Origin: Woeseiaceae bacterium
Lineage (GTDB): Bacteria > Pseudomonadota > Gammaproteobacteria > Steroidobacterales > Woeseiaceae
Assembly: GCA_028279985.1 (NCBI GenBank)
Contig: JANQMR010000002.1
Coordinates: 1 to 64,000, forward strand
DNA length: 64,000 bases
Direction of reading: 5' to 3'
The notes under the pieces are model-generated. The model made no database searches. It saw only the letters and a program-made list of their open reading frames with translations, and was not told the DNA's origin. The first letter of the stretch is position 1; the number at the start of each line of letters is the position of its first letter. Made by a program: the position numbers and the translations under genes. This document shows positions 28,799 to 37,675 of this stretch, one piece after another.

Positions 28799-30913
28799 GT
28801 GAACACAAAGAACTTCTCAGTAGCTGTCCGGCTGGTGTTGATTGTCCTACTTGGGCCTCTGTCGTCAGTGACAGCGCAAGAGGCGCCTGGGAGCAATGGC
28901 TCCGGTGATTATGCGCTGAACGAAATCGTAGTTACAGCAACCAAGCGGGCTCAGAACCTCCAGAACGTACCAACTGCGATCAGTGCGTTTGATTCGGCCT
29001 ACCTGCAAAACAATCGTGTTCAAGAATTTACCGATTTGGCGGCGACCGTGCCTGGACTAATAGCGAATGACGGCTCAGCCGGTGCCGGCGTTATCGCGAT
29101 TCGAGGGATATCCAGTTCCGCGCGAGGCGTGCCCGACATCGAACAACCGGTGGGTGTATTCATCGACGGAGTTACCGCGCCGGGCAGCCTGGATTTCTTG
29201 CTCCACGACATTGAAAGGGTCGAAGTCATCCGCGGCCCGCAGGGCTCGATTTGGGGCCGGAATACGCTCGGAGGGGCGGTGTCTTTTACGACGACTCGCC
29301 CTGGCGATGTGTTGAGCGGATATTTGCAAGTGGGTGCCGGCGATTTCGGTTTCAGGGACTTACGTGCGGCAATCGGCGGCCCGCTAATTGAAGACAAATT
29401 GAATGCCCGAATTGCGCTGGGTCATGATGAGAGGGACGGGTATACGCAGCGTATCTCCGGCGGAACACTGGGCGATATCGACCGCAGCGTCGCCCGGGTC
29501 TCGCTAGACTGGCTTGCGAGCGACGACGTGTCCGTTGCGCTGATTGTCCAGCGTGACGAGAGCGAGTTTTTCAACACGACCGGCGAATACTTCGTGGGCC
29601 CATTGGCGGACTTTGCCGGGACCGATGGGTTCCAGCGTCGAATCGACACCGACTTCCATGAAAAAAGCGACAGCAACTCGACGACATTCACCGGCATCGT
29701 AAGCTGGGATATCGGCGACTACACGTTTACGTCGGTTACGGGTCATAGGATGCTGGACGGGACGACCAATGCCGATTCGGACAGCACGAACTTGCCTATT
29801 GTCGTGGAGATCGTTGGAATCGACACGGAGCAGATCAGCCAGGAGTTCCGCTTGGCAAGAGATGGCGCTCTCGATGGCAGGATCGACTTGATGATCGGTC
29901 TGGATTACCTGAAGCGCGATGATTTCACCCACGCGGACGTCTCCGAGGAGGGGCTTGCAGTCGAACTGTCCTTTGATAATGAGGTGACAAGCCGGGCCGC
30001 GTTCGGTGCGCTGGACTTTCATTTATCGGATAGTTGGGTGCTGAATACCGGATTCAGGGTCGCAAGCGAAGAGAAAGCCAGTACTCAAACCCTGGATGTA
30101 CCAGCCTTCGGTATCGAGCTCGATAGCGGTCCAAGAGATCTGGACGACGATCAATTCTCGTATCTGGTCGGCCTAACTTACAATGCGACGGACGACCTGA
30201 TGCTTTACGCGAATCTTGGTCGTGGTCATAAGAGCGGTGGCTTCAACGACTTGCGTGTCACCGCGGGGCCGTTTGACAACGAGATGGGTGACAGTTACGA
30301 AGCCGGACTGAAGGCAACGTTCTTCGACAACAGAGCCGTATTCAATGCCAGCGCGTTCTTCATCGATTACCAGGACCTGCAGATTCGTGACCTGGATGGG
30401 ATTCGGCCGGTAATAATCAATGCCGGTAAGGCTGAAAACAAAGGTGTCGAGATCGATCTGAGCTTTGCGGCAACCGATGGCCTGGATTTCACGGCGGCCT
30501 TATACTATCTGGATGCCAAGTACGTAGAGTTCATCGAGCCCGGAGGTCAGGACTTCTCCGGCAATCGAACCGCAAACGCACCTGAGTGGAGCGCGAACCT
30601 GAGTGCGAACTACACCCGGGCGTTTGGTAACGACAACGAATTCTTCGCCACTGCGCTGCTGGCCTACAAGGACGATTATTTCGTTGACTTTTCGAACGAT
30701 CCGGACAGCCTTCAGCCGAGCTACACTTTGATCAACGGTCGTGTAGGATTCCGATTCGCGGAAAAATACGAGCTTTCGCTTTGGGGACGCAATCTCTCCG
30801 ACGAAGACTACAGGGTCGACTTCGTGACGATTGGCGCCGTTCCTTCGAAGCAGCACGTGCTCGGGGCGCCTCGGACTTACGGCGCGGAATTCAGGGTTTC
30901 ATTCGGGGATTGA
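28799..30913 (+). CDS. TonB-dependent outer-membrane receptor
   Basis: Outer-membrane active transporter for an unidentified ligand. GTG at 28799 with AAGGGGG eight bases upstream gives 704 aa with a signal peptide ending near SSVTAQ; the open frame from 28688 adds a region with no signal character. A TonB box-like EIVVTATKR follows the signal, then the plug domain (about 50-160; DLAATVPGLIANDGSAGAG, GPQGSIWGRNTLGGAV) and a beta-barrel ending in the usual aromatic C-terminus (EFRVSFGD). First gene of the 13-gene array; its location suggests the island substrate enters here. Confidence 0.9.
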   Translation: MNTKNFSVAVRLVLIVLLGPLSSVTAQEAPGSNGSGDYALNEIVVTATKRAQNLQNVPTAISAFDSAYLQNNRVQEFTDLAATVPGLIANDGSAGAGVIAIRGISSSARGVPDIEQPVGVFIDGVTAPGSLDFLLHDIERVEVIRGPQGSIWGRNTLGGAVSFTTTRPGDVLSGYLQVGAGDFGFRDLRAAIGGPLIEDKLNARIALGHDERDGYTQRISGGTLGDIDRSVARVSLDWLASDDVSVALIVQRDESEFFNTTGEYFVGPLADFAGTDGFQRRIDTDFHEKSDSNSTTFTGIVSWDIGDYTFTSVTGHRMLDGTTNADSDSTNLPIVVEIVGIDTEQISQEFRLARDGALDGRIDLMIGLDYLKRDDFTHADVSEEGLAVELSFDNEVTSRAAFGALDFHLSDSWVLNTGFRVASEEKASTQTLDVPAFGIELDSGPRDLDDDQFSYLVGLTYNATDDLMLYANLGRGHKSGGFNDLRVTAGPFDNEMGDSYEAGLKATFFDNRAVFNASAFFIDYQDLQIRDLDGIRPVIINAGKAENKGVEIDLSFAATDGLDFTAALYYLDAKYVEFIEPGGQDFSGNRTANAPEWSANLSANYTRAFGNDNEFFATALLAYKDDYFVDFSNDPDSLQPSYTLINGRVGFRFAEKYELSLWGRNLSDEDYRVDFVTIGAVPSKQHVLGAPRTYGAEFRVSFGD

Positions 30914-30970
30914 TCAATGAGGCCGGTACCGTTGGACTCGTAACTATGACGAGCTGGGAGTGCACAAAGA

Positions 30971-32080
30971 ATGACAGTGATATGCGCGGAGAGTCACCGG
31001 TCTGACGGCCCTGCTGGTAACGCCACTGGTAGTGACGATAGCGGTGACCAGGCCGGCGCGTGCAGGAGGAGGCTTTCCCGAGCCAGCGGCTTCGCCGCTT
31101 CACAACTGTGGCGGTTTCTGACGGCCTTGCTGGTAACGACGCTGGTAGTGACGGTGGCGGTGACCAAGCCGGCGCGTGCAGGGGACGGCTCTCCCGAGCC
31201 GGCGGCTCAGCCGGTTCAACTGCCGGAACATCTTTCGGGAAAGACTGCCCGCTTGACTATGTCATTCGAGGAACCGTTCGAACGGCAGCCGGATGGCTTC
31301 GACTACGCCCATGAAGTCCGGGTAGCGCTTCCGGCCAGCTATGAGCGCTATCCGGACCGGGCGTACCCTGTCATCTGGGTCATGGACGGCGATCTGATGT
31401 TACACATGGTAGTCGGTGTTCTGAACCTGCTGACGTTTGGCGGGGACGTGCCGGAAATGATCGTCGTATCCGTTGGCAGCCCACCCGAGCTCGGCATTCA
31501 CGGCCACCTCCGGCGCCTTACCAATTTCTCTCCGCCGGGCGATTCCTACTACGGGCCGGGGCTGATTGGGGAACTCCAGAGAGAGATTGTGCAGTTCCCT
31601 GAATTTCCGCACAAAGGCGACAAGTTTCAGGCGTTCTTGGTAGGCAGCTTACGAGACGAATTGTCGGAACGATACAGAATGTCGGAGGAACACACGCTGT
31701 TCGGGCATTCATCGGGAGGAATGTTTGCGGGGTATACGCTATTTACTCGTACGGAAGCATTCTCGAGCTACATTATTGGAAGCCCGTACTTGTACGCTGT
31801 CGACGGCGCCGTGTTCAAGTACGAGAAATCGTACGCAAGTAATCACGACGATCTACCGGTTTCGGTGTTTATAGGTGCAGGCGACAAGGAAATTTCCGAT
31901 AGCGAACACATTGCGACCGGCGGCCTGGTCAGCTCGATGGCCTTGTTGTCCGAGCGGGTCAGGCTGAGGCGTTACCCGTCATTGCAATGGACGTCGAGAA
32001 TCTACTCGGGCGAAGACCACGGCACCGTCGTGCCCCGGCTCTTGATGGAAGCGATCCCCAAGCTGTCCGCGGCAGACTAA
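30971..32080 (+). CDS. Exported esterase-D/IroE-type alpha/beta hydrolase with duplicated leader
   Basis: Serine hydrolase of the esterase-D fold family that includes siderophore esterases. The nucleophile elbow is FGHSSGGMFAGY, with the catalytic His probably in GEDHGTVVP. The oxyanion segment YPVIWVMDGDLMLH is typical. The signal peptide (RFLTALLVTTLVVTVAVTKPARAG) begins only at about residue 43; the preceding residues from ATG 30971 are encoded by an out-of-frame copy of the same DNA, a 116-bp imperfect tandem duplication. Whether this N-terminus allows export is unclear. Possible role: hydrolysing an ester or thioester form of the imported substrate in the periplasm. Confidence 0.78.
   Translation: MTVICAESHRSDGPAGNATGSDDSGDQAGACRRRLSRASGFAASQLWRFLTALLVTTLVVTVAVTKPARAGDGSPEPAAQPVQLPEHLSGKTARLTMSFEEPFERQPDGFDYAHEVRVALPASYERYPDRAYPVIWVMDGDLMLHMVVGVLNLLTFGGDVPEMIVVSVGSPPELGIHGHLRRLTNFSPPGDSYYGPGLIGELQREIVQFPEFPHKGDKFQAFLVGSLRDELSERYRMSEEHTLFGHSSGGMFAGYTLFTRTEAFSSYIIGSPYLYAVDGAVFKYEKSYASNHDDLPVSVFIGAGDKEISDSEHIATGGLVSSMALLSERVRLRRYPSLQWTSRIYSGEDHGTVVPRLLMEAIPKLSAAD
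31002..31208. repeat. 116-bp-period imperfect tandem duplication in the esterase 5' end
   Basis: Segment 31002-31092 and segment 31118-31208 match at roughly 80 of 91 positions. Both encode the same signal peptide, the first in another frame that ends in TGA at 31119 and has no start codon. The 116-bp period is not a multiple of three. Confidence 0.85.
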
Positions 32081-32102
32081 GAAAATCGATACGGGATTCT
32101 AA

Positions 32103-33197
32103 GTGTCGGTGCTGGAAAAGCTGCGAATCTATCTGGTGCCGGGGCTTGTACTTCAGTCCGTCGTCATTGGAGGAGGCTATGCAACGGGCCGTGAGTTAGT
32201 CGAGTTTTTTCTCGACGACGGCCCGCTCGGCGGCGTGCTCGGAATCGCCGTGGCGGGCCTCGTTTACGCTGCGGCAGCGGCTATCGCATTCGAGCTCGCC
32301 CGGGTTACGCGATCCTATGACTATCGTCGATTCTGCAAACAGCTTCTTGGCCGGGGGTGGTTCCTGTTCGAAATCGCCTACCTTACGTTACTGCTGCTCG
32401 TTCTTTCGGTTGTCGGCTCCGCGGCGGGCGAGATGGCTTCGAGCATCTTCGGCATTCCATCCGTTTTGGGGTCGAGCGTGTTTGTCGTGCTGATCGGCGT
32501 ACTGACGTTCTTCGGCTCTGATGCCATCGCGAAGGTCCTGGCAAGCTGGTCGGCCGTGCTCTACGTCACCTACTTCTTGCTGATCGCGGCGGCCTTTGTC
32601 CTCCTCGGCGACGATATCGTCGCATCGTTTCAACGCAGCGAGCTCGGCTCGGACTGGTGGCAAAGCGGCATCACCTACGCCGGGTATAATCTCGCGGTAC
32701 TGCCGGCCATCCTTTTCTCGGCTTCCAGATTATCGAGCCGGAAGGAGACGCTGACTTCGGGGTTCATCGCCGGTACGCTGGTTGTCATACCGGCCATTCT
32801 CTTCTATGTCGCCCTGATGGGCCTCTATCCGGCAATCGGCGACGCCGCGGTGCCCGCTTCATCCTTGATGTCGGCACTGCAGCTCGGGTGGCTGTCTGTA
32901 ATCTTTTATGTAGTCGTCTACGGAACGCTTGTGGAGACAGGGGCCGGCCTGCTTCATGCAGTCAATGAACGCATAAGTTCCAGCTATGCTGAACGGAAGA
33001 AGGCGTTGCCCCGGTATGCACGGCCGCTGATCGCGTTATCGATACTGGCGGTATCGCTCTACGGAGCATCCAGCATCGGAATTGTCGATCTGATTGCGAA
33101 TGGATACAGCGCGCTAACCAAGGTGTTTTTGGTCATATTCGCGTTACCGCTGTTTACGGTTGGTATTTGGAAGATCTGTGTTGCAAGGAATTCGTAA
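32103..33197 (+). CDS. YkvI-like (LeuT-fold related) membrane permease
   Basis: Polytopic membrane protein, 364 aa with about ten hydrophobic segments. The N-terminal VVIGGGYATGRELVEFF is the hallmark of the uncharacterised YkvI/COG3949 group, related to amino-acid/sodium symporters. GTG start at 32103, 22 nt after the esterase. Its presence between an exported esterase and a TRAP transporter suggests a second import or export route for the operon substrate, perhaps an amino acid. No substrate is established for the family. Confidence 0.72.
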   Translation: MSVLEKLRIYLVPGLVLQSVVIGGGYATGRELVEFFLDDGPLGGVLGIAVAGLVYAAAAAIAFELARVTRSYDYRRFCKQLLGRGWFLFEIAYLTLLLLVLSVVGSAAGEMASSIFGIPSVLGSSVFVVLIGVLTFFGSDAIAKVLASWSAVLYVTYFLLIAAAFVLLGDDIVASFQRSELGSDWWQSGITYAGYNLAVLPAILFSASRLSSRKETLTSGFIAGTLVVIPAILFYVALMGLYPAIGDAAVPASSLMSALQLGWLSVIFYVVVYGTLVETGAGLLHAVNERISSSYAERKKALPRYARPLIALSILAVSLYGASSIGIVDLIANGYSALTKVFLVIFALPLFTVGIWKICVARNS

Positions 33198-33231
33198 CTG
33201 TTTGACCGGCAGGCTCTCGCGACCGTGCAGA

Positions 33232-34263
33232 GTGCCGGTACGGACGTTGTCTCGGCGTGCGGCCTTGTTCGTGATGGCCACGGCGCTCACTTGTGCGGCG
33301 CCGGCCGTTCGGGCGGATACTGAAGAGGTGATCATTGCGCAGGCAGGGCCGCTCTATCCGATGTTCGGCGAAGGCTATGGGGTTACGAAGTACATCGAAG
33401 CGATTACGGGATTGTTTGCGATCCACCCGGCGTTTCGAGATCAAGTCGAGCTGAAGGTTTTCGACAAGGGGATACTCTACGCGACACAGGAAGCGAACAT
33501 CGAGGCGGTTTCGATTGGGGCCATCCAGCTAAGCTACTGTGCGCCGCATATGCTCGAGTCATACGAGCCCGCTTTCAAGGTCGCAAGCGCTCCGGGCTTG
33601 TTCGACGACTTCGCGCATTTCGAGAGGGCAATGCAAACGACGGTCTGGAGGGACGTTCACGCTCGTCTGGCGGAAAAATCCGGGCTGAGAATCCTCAAGT
33701 GGCTCTTCAACGCCGGGGAGCTCTACCTGTTCAGCACGGTTCCGATAAACGAGATCGACGACCTGAGGGGGCGTAAGATCCGGCATCCGGGTGGAGACGG
33801 CTGGGCTCTCGCCATAGAGGGTCTCGGCGCACATCCTATTGCGATTCCTTACACGGAAGTCGTTACGTCGCTGCAGACCAATTTGATATCCGGCCTGATT
33901 ACCGATTTCGCGGGCGGTGCGGATTACTTCGACCTGGCCAAGCTGGCGCCACATACGGTCATCGTACCGGTGACCATTCAGCCGATCTGTTTTGTCGCGA
34001 ATACAAGTTGGTGGGAGTCGCTGAGTTCTGTCCAACGATCTGCGATTGAGGAGACTTTCGAGACGCTGAATGCTTCTGTCTTTTACGACAATCTGACCAG
34101 AAACAAGATTGCCGAATGGCAAAACGACGCCGATCTCAATGTCGTCTATCCAGACAATGCGGCACATTGGCAGGAGACGATGCGGACAGGTGTCCGTAGC
34201 TTACTTGCAGAAGTAGACTCGAGTCTCGTGCAGGCGATTCTCGATAGCCGAGGCCGGGATTGA
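33232..34263 (+). CDS. TRAP transporter substrate-binding protein (DctP-type)
   Basis: Periplasmic binding protein that delivers a substrate, usually a carboxylate, to the TRAP membrane subunits. GTG at 33232 starts an export signal with a twin-arginine-like TLSRRAALF followed by a hydrophobic stretch ending APAVRA; TTG codons at 33160 and 33202 are other possible starts. The fold shows the conserved DDLRGRKIRHPGG region, with the Arg that pairs with ligand carboxylates, and PYTEVVTSLQTNLISGLI. About 343 aa. Next come the Q and M subunits, 7 and 6 nt apart. Confidence 0.87.
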   Translation: MPVRTLSRRAALFVMATALTCAAPAVRADTEEVIIAQAGPLYPMFGEGYGVTKYIEAITGLFAIHPAFRDQVELKVFDKGILYATQEANIEAVSIGAIQLSYCAPHMLESYEPAFKVASAPGLFDDFAHFERAMQTTVWRDVHARLAEKSGLRILKWLFNAGELYLFSTVPINEIDDLRGRKIRHPGGDGWALAIEGLGAHPIAIPYTEVVTSLQTNLISGLITDFAGGADYFDLAKLAPHTVIVPVTIQPICFVANTSWWESLSSVQRSAIEETFETLNASVFYDNLTRNKIAEWQNDADLNVVYPDNAAHWQETMRTGVRSLLAEVDSSLVQAILDSRGRD

Positions 34264-34270
34264 TCGTCCG

Positions 34271-34753
34271 GTGAACGAGTTCGGACGTAAAGTAATGCTT
34301 CTCTGCGGTGGTCTGATACTGCTGAGTGCGCTGATCGGCTTCGCCAGTATCGTGCTCAGGTTGGCGGCTCAGATATCCTCCGATCTGACCACCGACCTTA
34401 TGGTTTGGATAACGGTATGGGGAGCGCTACTGGCCGGCGGCCCGCTCGCAATGACAATCGGTGCTCACATAAGCATTCGGACTGTCGTTGAAAAACTACG
34501 GGGCCGAGCCGGTCGATATGTGCTGGTTGGCGGCCATATCGTCAGCATCGGTATTTGTGCATTGATGGCGTATGCGGGTTGGCTGTATGTCGCCAGCTTG
34601 TACGAGCGGGACGTGACGTTTATTCGCGACCTGGACGTGCCGCATTGGGTAGTGAAGCTATCGGTACCCGTATCGATGACGCTGGTCACGGCATTTTGCT
34701 TGGCCGCACTTCGCGCGGCACTGCGGGGCGACGACTCGGAGAGTAGCGAGTAG
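34271..34753 (+). CDS. TRAP transporter small membrane subunit (DctQ-type)
   Basis: Four-helix small permease subunit of a tripartite sodium-dependent importer; 160 aa with hydrophobic segments near 8-32, 45-65, 83-108 and 125-150. The DLMVWITVWGALLAGGPLAM segment fits the DctQ family's GA-A-GG consensus. GTG start at 34271, with 6 nt to the large subunit. Acts with the adjacent DctP- and DctM-type proteins. Confidence 0.88.
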   Translation: MNEFGRKVMLLCGGLILLSALIGFASIVLRLAAQISSDLTTDLMVWITVWGALLAGGPLAMTIGAHISIRTVVEKLRGRAGRYVLVGGHIVSIGICALMAYAGWLYVASLYERDVTFIRDLDVPHWVVKLSVPVSMTLVTAFCLAALRAALRGDDSESSE

Positions 34754-34759
34754 CCGGCC

Positions 34760-36043
34760 ATGGAACTCGTCGGCTGGGTAGGCGTGGTCTTGCTTCTGGT
34801 CCTGGTGCTAGGCGGCGTGCCGCTCGCGTTTTCGTTCATTGCGGCAGCACTCGTCATCGGTATGTTCGCGATGAACCTGCCCTTGACGGCGATCGGCCAC
34901 CTCACTTTCGAGTCGGTCAACTCCTATCCGCTCTTAGCGGCACCGTTTTTCGTCTTGGCCGGCAACTTGCTCGTACAGGGCGGTGCACTGGACGTCCTGC
35001 GCGGGCTGTTACGGGCGCTGGTCGGGAATACTACGGGCGGGCTGCCCATTGCCGCTATCTTTCTGAGCGCCGTCCTGGGCGCCATATCCGGTTCGGCCGC
35101 CGCATGCCTTGCCATTCTGGCAGCGCTCATGATTCCGATATTCACGAGCATGAATTACGAGCGTCGATTTACGGCCGGACTCTTGGTTACGTCCGCCGAG
35201 CTCGGGCTGATCGTCCCGCCGAGTATTTTTCTCATTCTGTTCGGTGCGTTCAATCGGGTTTCGATCATCGAGCTGTTCGCTGCCGGAATGGCGGCGGGCT
35301 TGCTGATCGCGATACTGATGGCGATCACGGCGGTGCTGATTTCGCGAAAGCGCGGCTATTCGAAGATGCCGGTATTGAAATCCGGTGAACGCAGAAAGGC
35401 GATACAGGAAGCCTTTCCTTTGATCGGGTTCCCCGTGCTGGTTCTAGGCGGCATATACGGCGGCCTTTTTTCGCCGACGGAGTCCGCCTCGGTCGCGGTG
35501 TTCTATTCATTGGTTCTTGGCACGGCTGTTTACCGAAAGCTGACGTGGCCGGGGTTTGCAGAAGCGCTCGTCAAGACGGCGAAGACGACGGGAATCATCT
35601 ACTTTCTCGTTGTCGGCGCCGATCTGCTAGCGCGGACAGTGGGCTACCTGGAGGTCCATACGCTGATTACCAACCTGATTAGCGACCTCGACCTGAGTGC
35701 GCTCGGCTTCCTGTTGGTTGTCAATACGCTGCTGCTCGTCGTCGGCCTGTTTTTCTCCTCACTACCAATGGTCATCGTCATCTTGCCCCTATTCCTTCCG
35801 GCAGCCGTGGCCTTGGGAATAGATCCGGTTCTTTACGGCGTTCTAGGCGTCATTTGTGCATCGATCGGCGAAATAACGCCGCCTTTTGGTCCCCAACTGT
35901 GGTTGGCGCAGCCCCTTTGCGGTGTCCGCATGGGAGAAATTCTAAGAGAAGCCTCCGGGTTTCTACTGGCCTGGTTGGTGGCCGTGGTACTGATTACGCT
36001 ATTCCCGGCAATTATCCTGTTTCCTGTCGAGTTGTTGCGATGA
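34760..36043 (+). CDS. TRAP transporter large permease subunit (DctM-type)
   Basis: Large membrane subunit that carries the sodium-coupled transport path. The 427 aa have about twelve hydrophobic segments. Family signatures are LAAPFFVLAGNLLVQGG, GAISGSAAACLAILAALMIP and the C-terminal GEITPPFGPQLWLA. The stop codon overlaps the start of the CoA-ligase gene (ATGA at 36040-36043), so uptake and activation of the substrate are translationally coupled. Confidence 0.92.
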   Translation: MELVGWVGVVLLLVLVLGGVPLAFSFIAAALVIGMFAMNLPLTAIGHLTFESVNSYPLLAAPFFVLAGNLLVQGGALDVLRGLLRALVGNTTGGLPIAAIFLSAVLGAISGSAAACLAILAALMIPIFTSMNYERRFTAGLLVTSAELGLIVPPSIFLILFGAFNRVSIIELFAAGMAAGLLIAILMAITAVLISRKRGYSKMPVLKSGERRKAIQEAFPLIGFPVLVLGGIYGGLFSPTESASVAVFYSLVLGTAVYRKLTWPGFAEALVKTAKTTGIIYFLVVGADLLARTVGYLEVHTLITNLISDLDLSALGFLLVVNTLLLVVGLFFSSLPMVIVILPLFLPAAVALGIDPVLYGVLGVICASIGEITPPFGPQLWLAQPLCGVRMGEILREASGFLLAWLVAVVLITLFPAIILFPVELLR

Positions 36044-37653
36044 GCGAAACGCCGGGACCGGACATTGTGCGTGCCGGCAGTCTCGATAGCCGACTTTCGA
36101 CCGGTTGTTCGATGGGACACCTGCTCGTACGCGCTATTGCGGCGGGAGGCGACGAGATCGCAATCCGCGATTCGCAACGCCAGGTCAGTTATAGCGCGTT
36201 TGGCGAGGCCCTGTCGAAGCTGATTCAGGCCCTGAAGGCCCGTGGATTCCGTAAGGGCGATCCGGTCGGGATTCTGTCTACGAATCGTATCGAGGCGTTC
36301 CAGGTGACCTGTGCGGCGTTCATCATAGGCCTTAGGGTAACCTCGTTACATCCGATGGCCAGCGCCAGGGACCAGGCGTTCATCCTGCGCGATGCCGGCA
36401 TCGATACCGTGTTCTTCGATCCTCGACAGATGAAGTCGCGGGCGCTCGAACTTCGTGACAGGGTAGGGATTCGCACGCTCTTCTCGCTCGGGCCATGTGA
36501 GGATCTTACTGATGTGCTGTCGGAGGCGGAGGCATTTGATAGCCAGCCGCTCGTCCCGGAAGCGGACGCAGGGGACATTTCAAGTATTTCCTACACCGGC
36601 GGAACGTCCGGTGCGCCGAAGGGCGTCGTCCACACGCATCGGACGCGCGTGACGATGACAATGACGATGCTGGCGGACTGGGAATGGCCTGCCGTTCCTC
36701 GACTGCTCGTCACGACGCCCATCTCTCATGCGTCCGGTGCGATGATCCCGCCGGTATTGATGCGAGCGGGAACGGTTGTCTTGGCAGAGAAATTTCAGCC
36801 GATGGCGTTCTGCGACCTGATTGCCAGGCACCGGATTACATCGACGTTTCTCGTGCCGACCATGATCTACAAGTTGCTGGATCTCGACCGGGCTCAAGTC
36901 GACAAGCTGTCGAGTCTCGAAGTGGTGTACTACGGTGCGGCAGCGGCATGCCCGGTACGAATGGGCAGGGCACGACAACTGTTCGGTCCGATTTTCATGC
37001 AAATGTATGGTCAAACGGAGGCGCCGAACTGCATAACCGCATTGTTGCGCCGGGATCACAGTCCAGAACGCAGTACATCCTGCGGACGGCCGATCGGTTC
37101 GAGTCAAGTCGCGATTTTGGACGAACGGGGCCATCAGGTGCCGGATGGGGAGGTCGGTGAGATATGCGTTCGCGGTCCGCTGTTGATGAGGGGATACTGG
37201 AACAAGAAAGACGAGACCGACGCCGTTTTCCGGAATGGGTGGCTGCACACCGGCGACCTGGCCTGTCAAGACTCGAGCGGCTTCATGTACATCGTAGGTC
37301 GCGACAAGGATTTGATCATCTCCGGCGGCTTCAACGTCTATCCGCGAGAAGTCGAGGATGCGCTCATGGACCACCCGTCGGTTGCGTCGGCGGCCGTATT
37401 CGGCGTGGAAGATGCTACATGGGGCGAGGCCGTTTGTGCCGTCGTCGTGCTCAAGGACAAAAACACCGGCGCCGCGGAGTTGCAGCAGCATGTCCGGGAA
37501 CAGAAGGGCGCTATTCAAGCGCCGAAGAGCGTGTTCTTCGTAGACAGCATTCCTACGACGGCATTGGGAAAGCCGGACAAAGCCATGCTTCAACGAGAGT
37601 ACACGAACAGCACGAAAAAGAGTTCCGCTACCCGCGGCAACCGACGACTGTAG
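36040..37653 (+). CDS. AMP-dependent acyl-CoA synthetase/ligase
   Basis: Activates a carboxylic acid to its CoA thioester through an acyl-AMP. Start ATG at 36040 (537 aa); the longer open frame lies inside dctM. ANL-superfamily motifs are intact: P-loop SYTGGTSGAPKGVVHTH, YGQTEAPN (A5), GDLACQD (A7), GRDKDLIISGGFNVYPREVE (A8) and the C-terminal catalytic Lys in TTALGKPDKAML. Substrate specificity is not evident. Next to a thiolase and a GSA-like aminotransferase it could activate a 3-oxo or branched acid made from the imported compound. Confidence 0.9.
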   Translation: MSETPGPDIVRAGSLDSRLSTGCSMGHLLVRAIAAGGDEIAIRDSQRQVSYSAFGEALSKLIQALKARGFRKGDPVGILSTNRIEAFQVTCAAFIIGLRVTSLHPMASARDQAFILRDAGIDTVFFDPRQMKSRALELRDRVGIRTLFSLGPCEDLTDVLSEAEAFDSQPLVPEADAGDISSISYTGGTSGAPKGVVHTHRTRVTMTMTMLADWEWPAVPRLLVTTPISHASGAMIPPVLMRAGTVVLAEKFQPMAFCDLIARHRITSTFLVPTMIYKLLDLDRAQVDKLSSLEVVYYGAAAACPVRMGRARQLFGPIFMQMYGQTEAPNCITALLRRDHSPERSTSCGRPIGSSQVAILDERGHQVPDGEVGEICVRGPLLMRGYWNKKDETDAVFRNGWLHTGDLACQDSSGFMYIVGRDKDLIISGGFNVYPREVEDALMDHPSVASAAVFGVEDATWGEAVCAVVVLKDKNTGAAELQQHVREQKGAIQAPKSVFFVDSIPTTALGKPDKAMLQREYTNSTKKSSATRGNRRL

Positions 37654-37675
37654 AGCAAAAGAGGAATAAAAAAGC

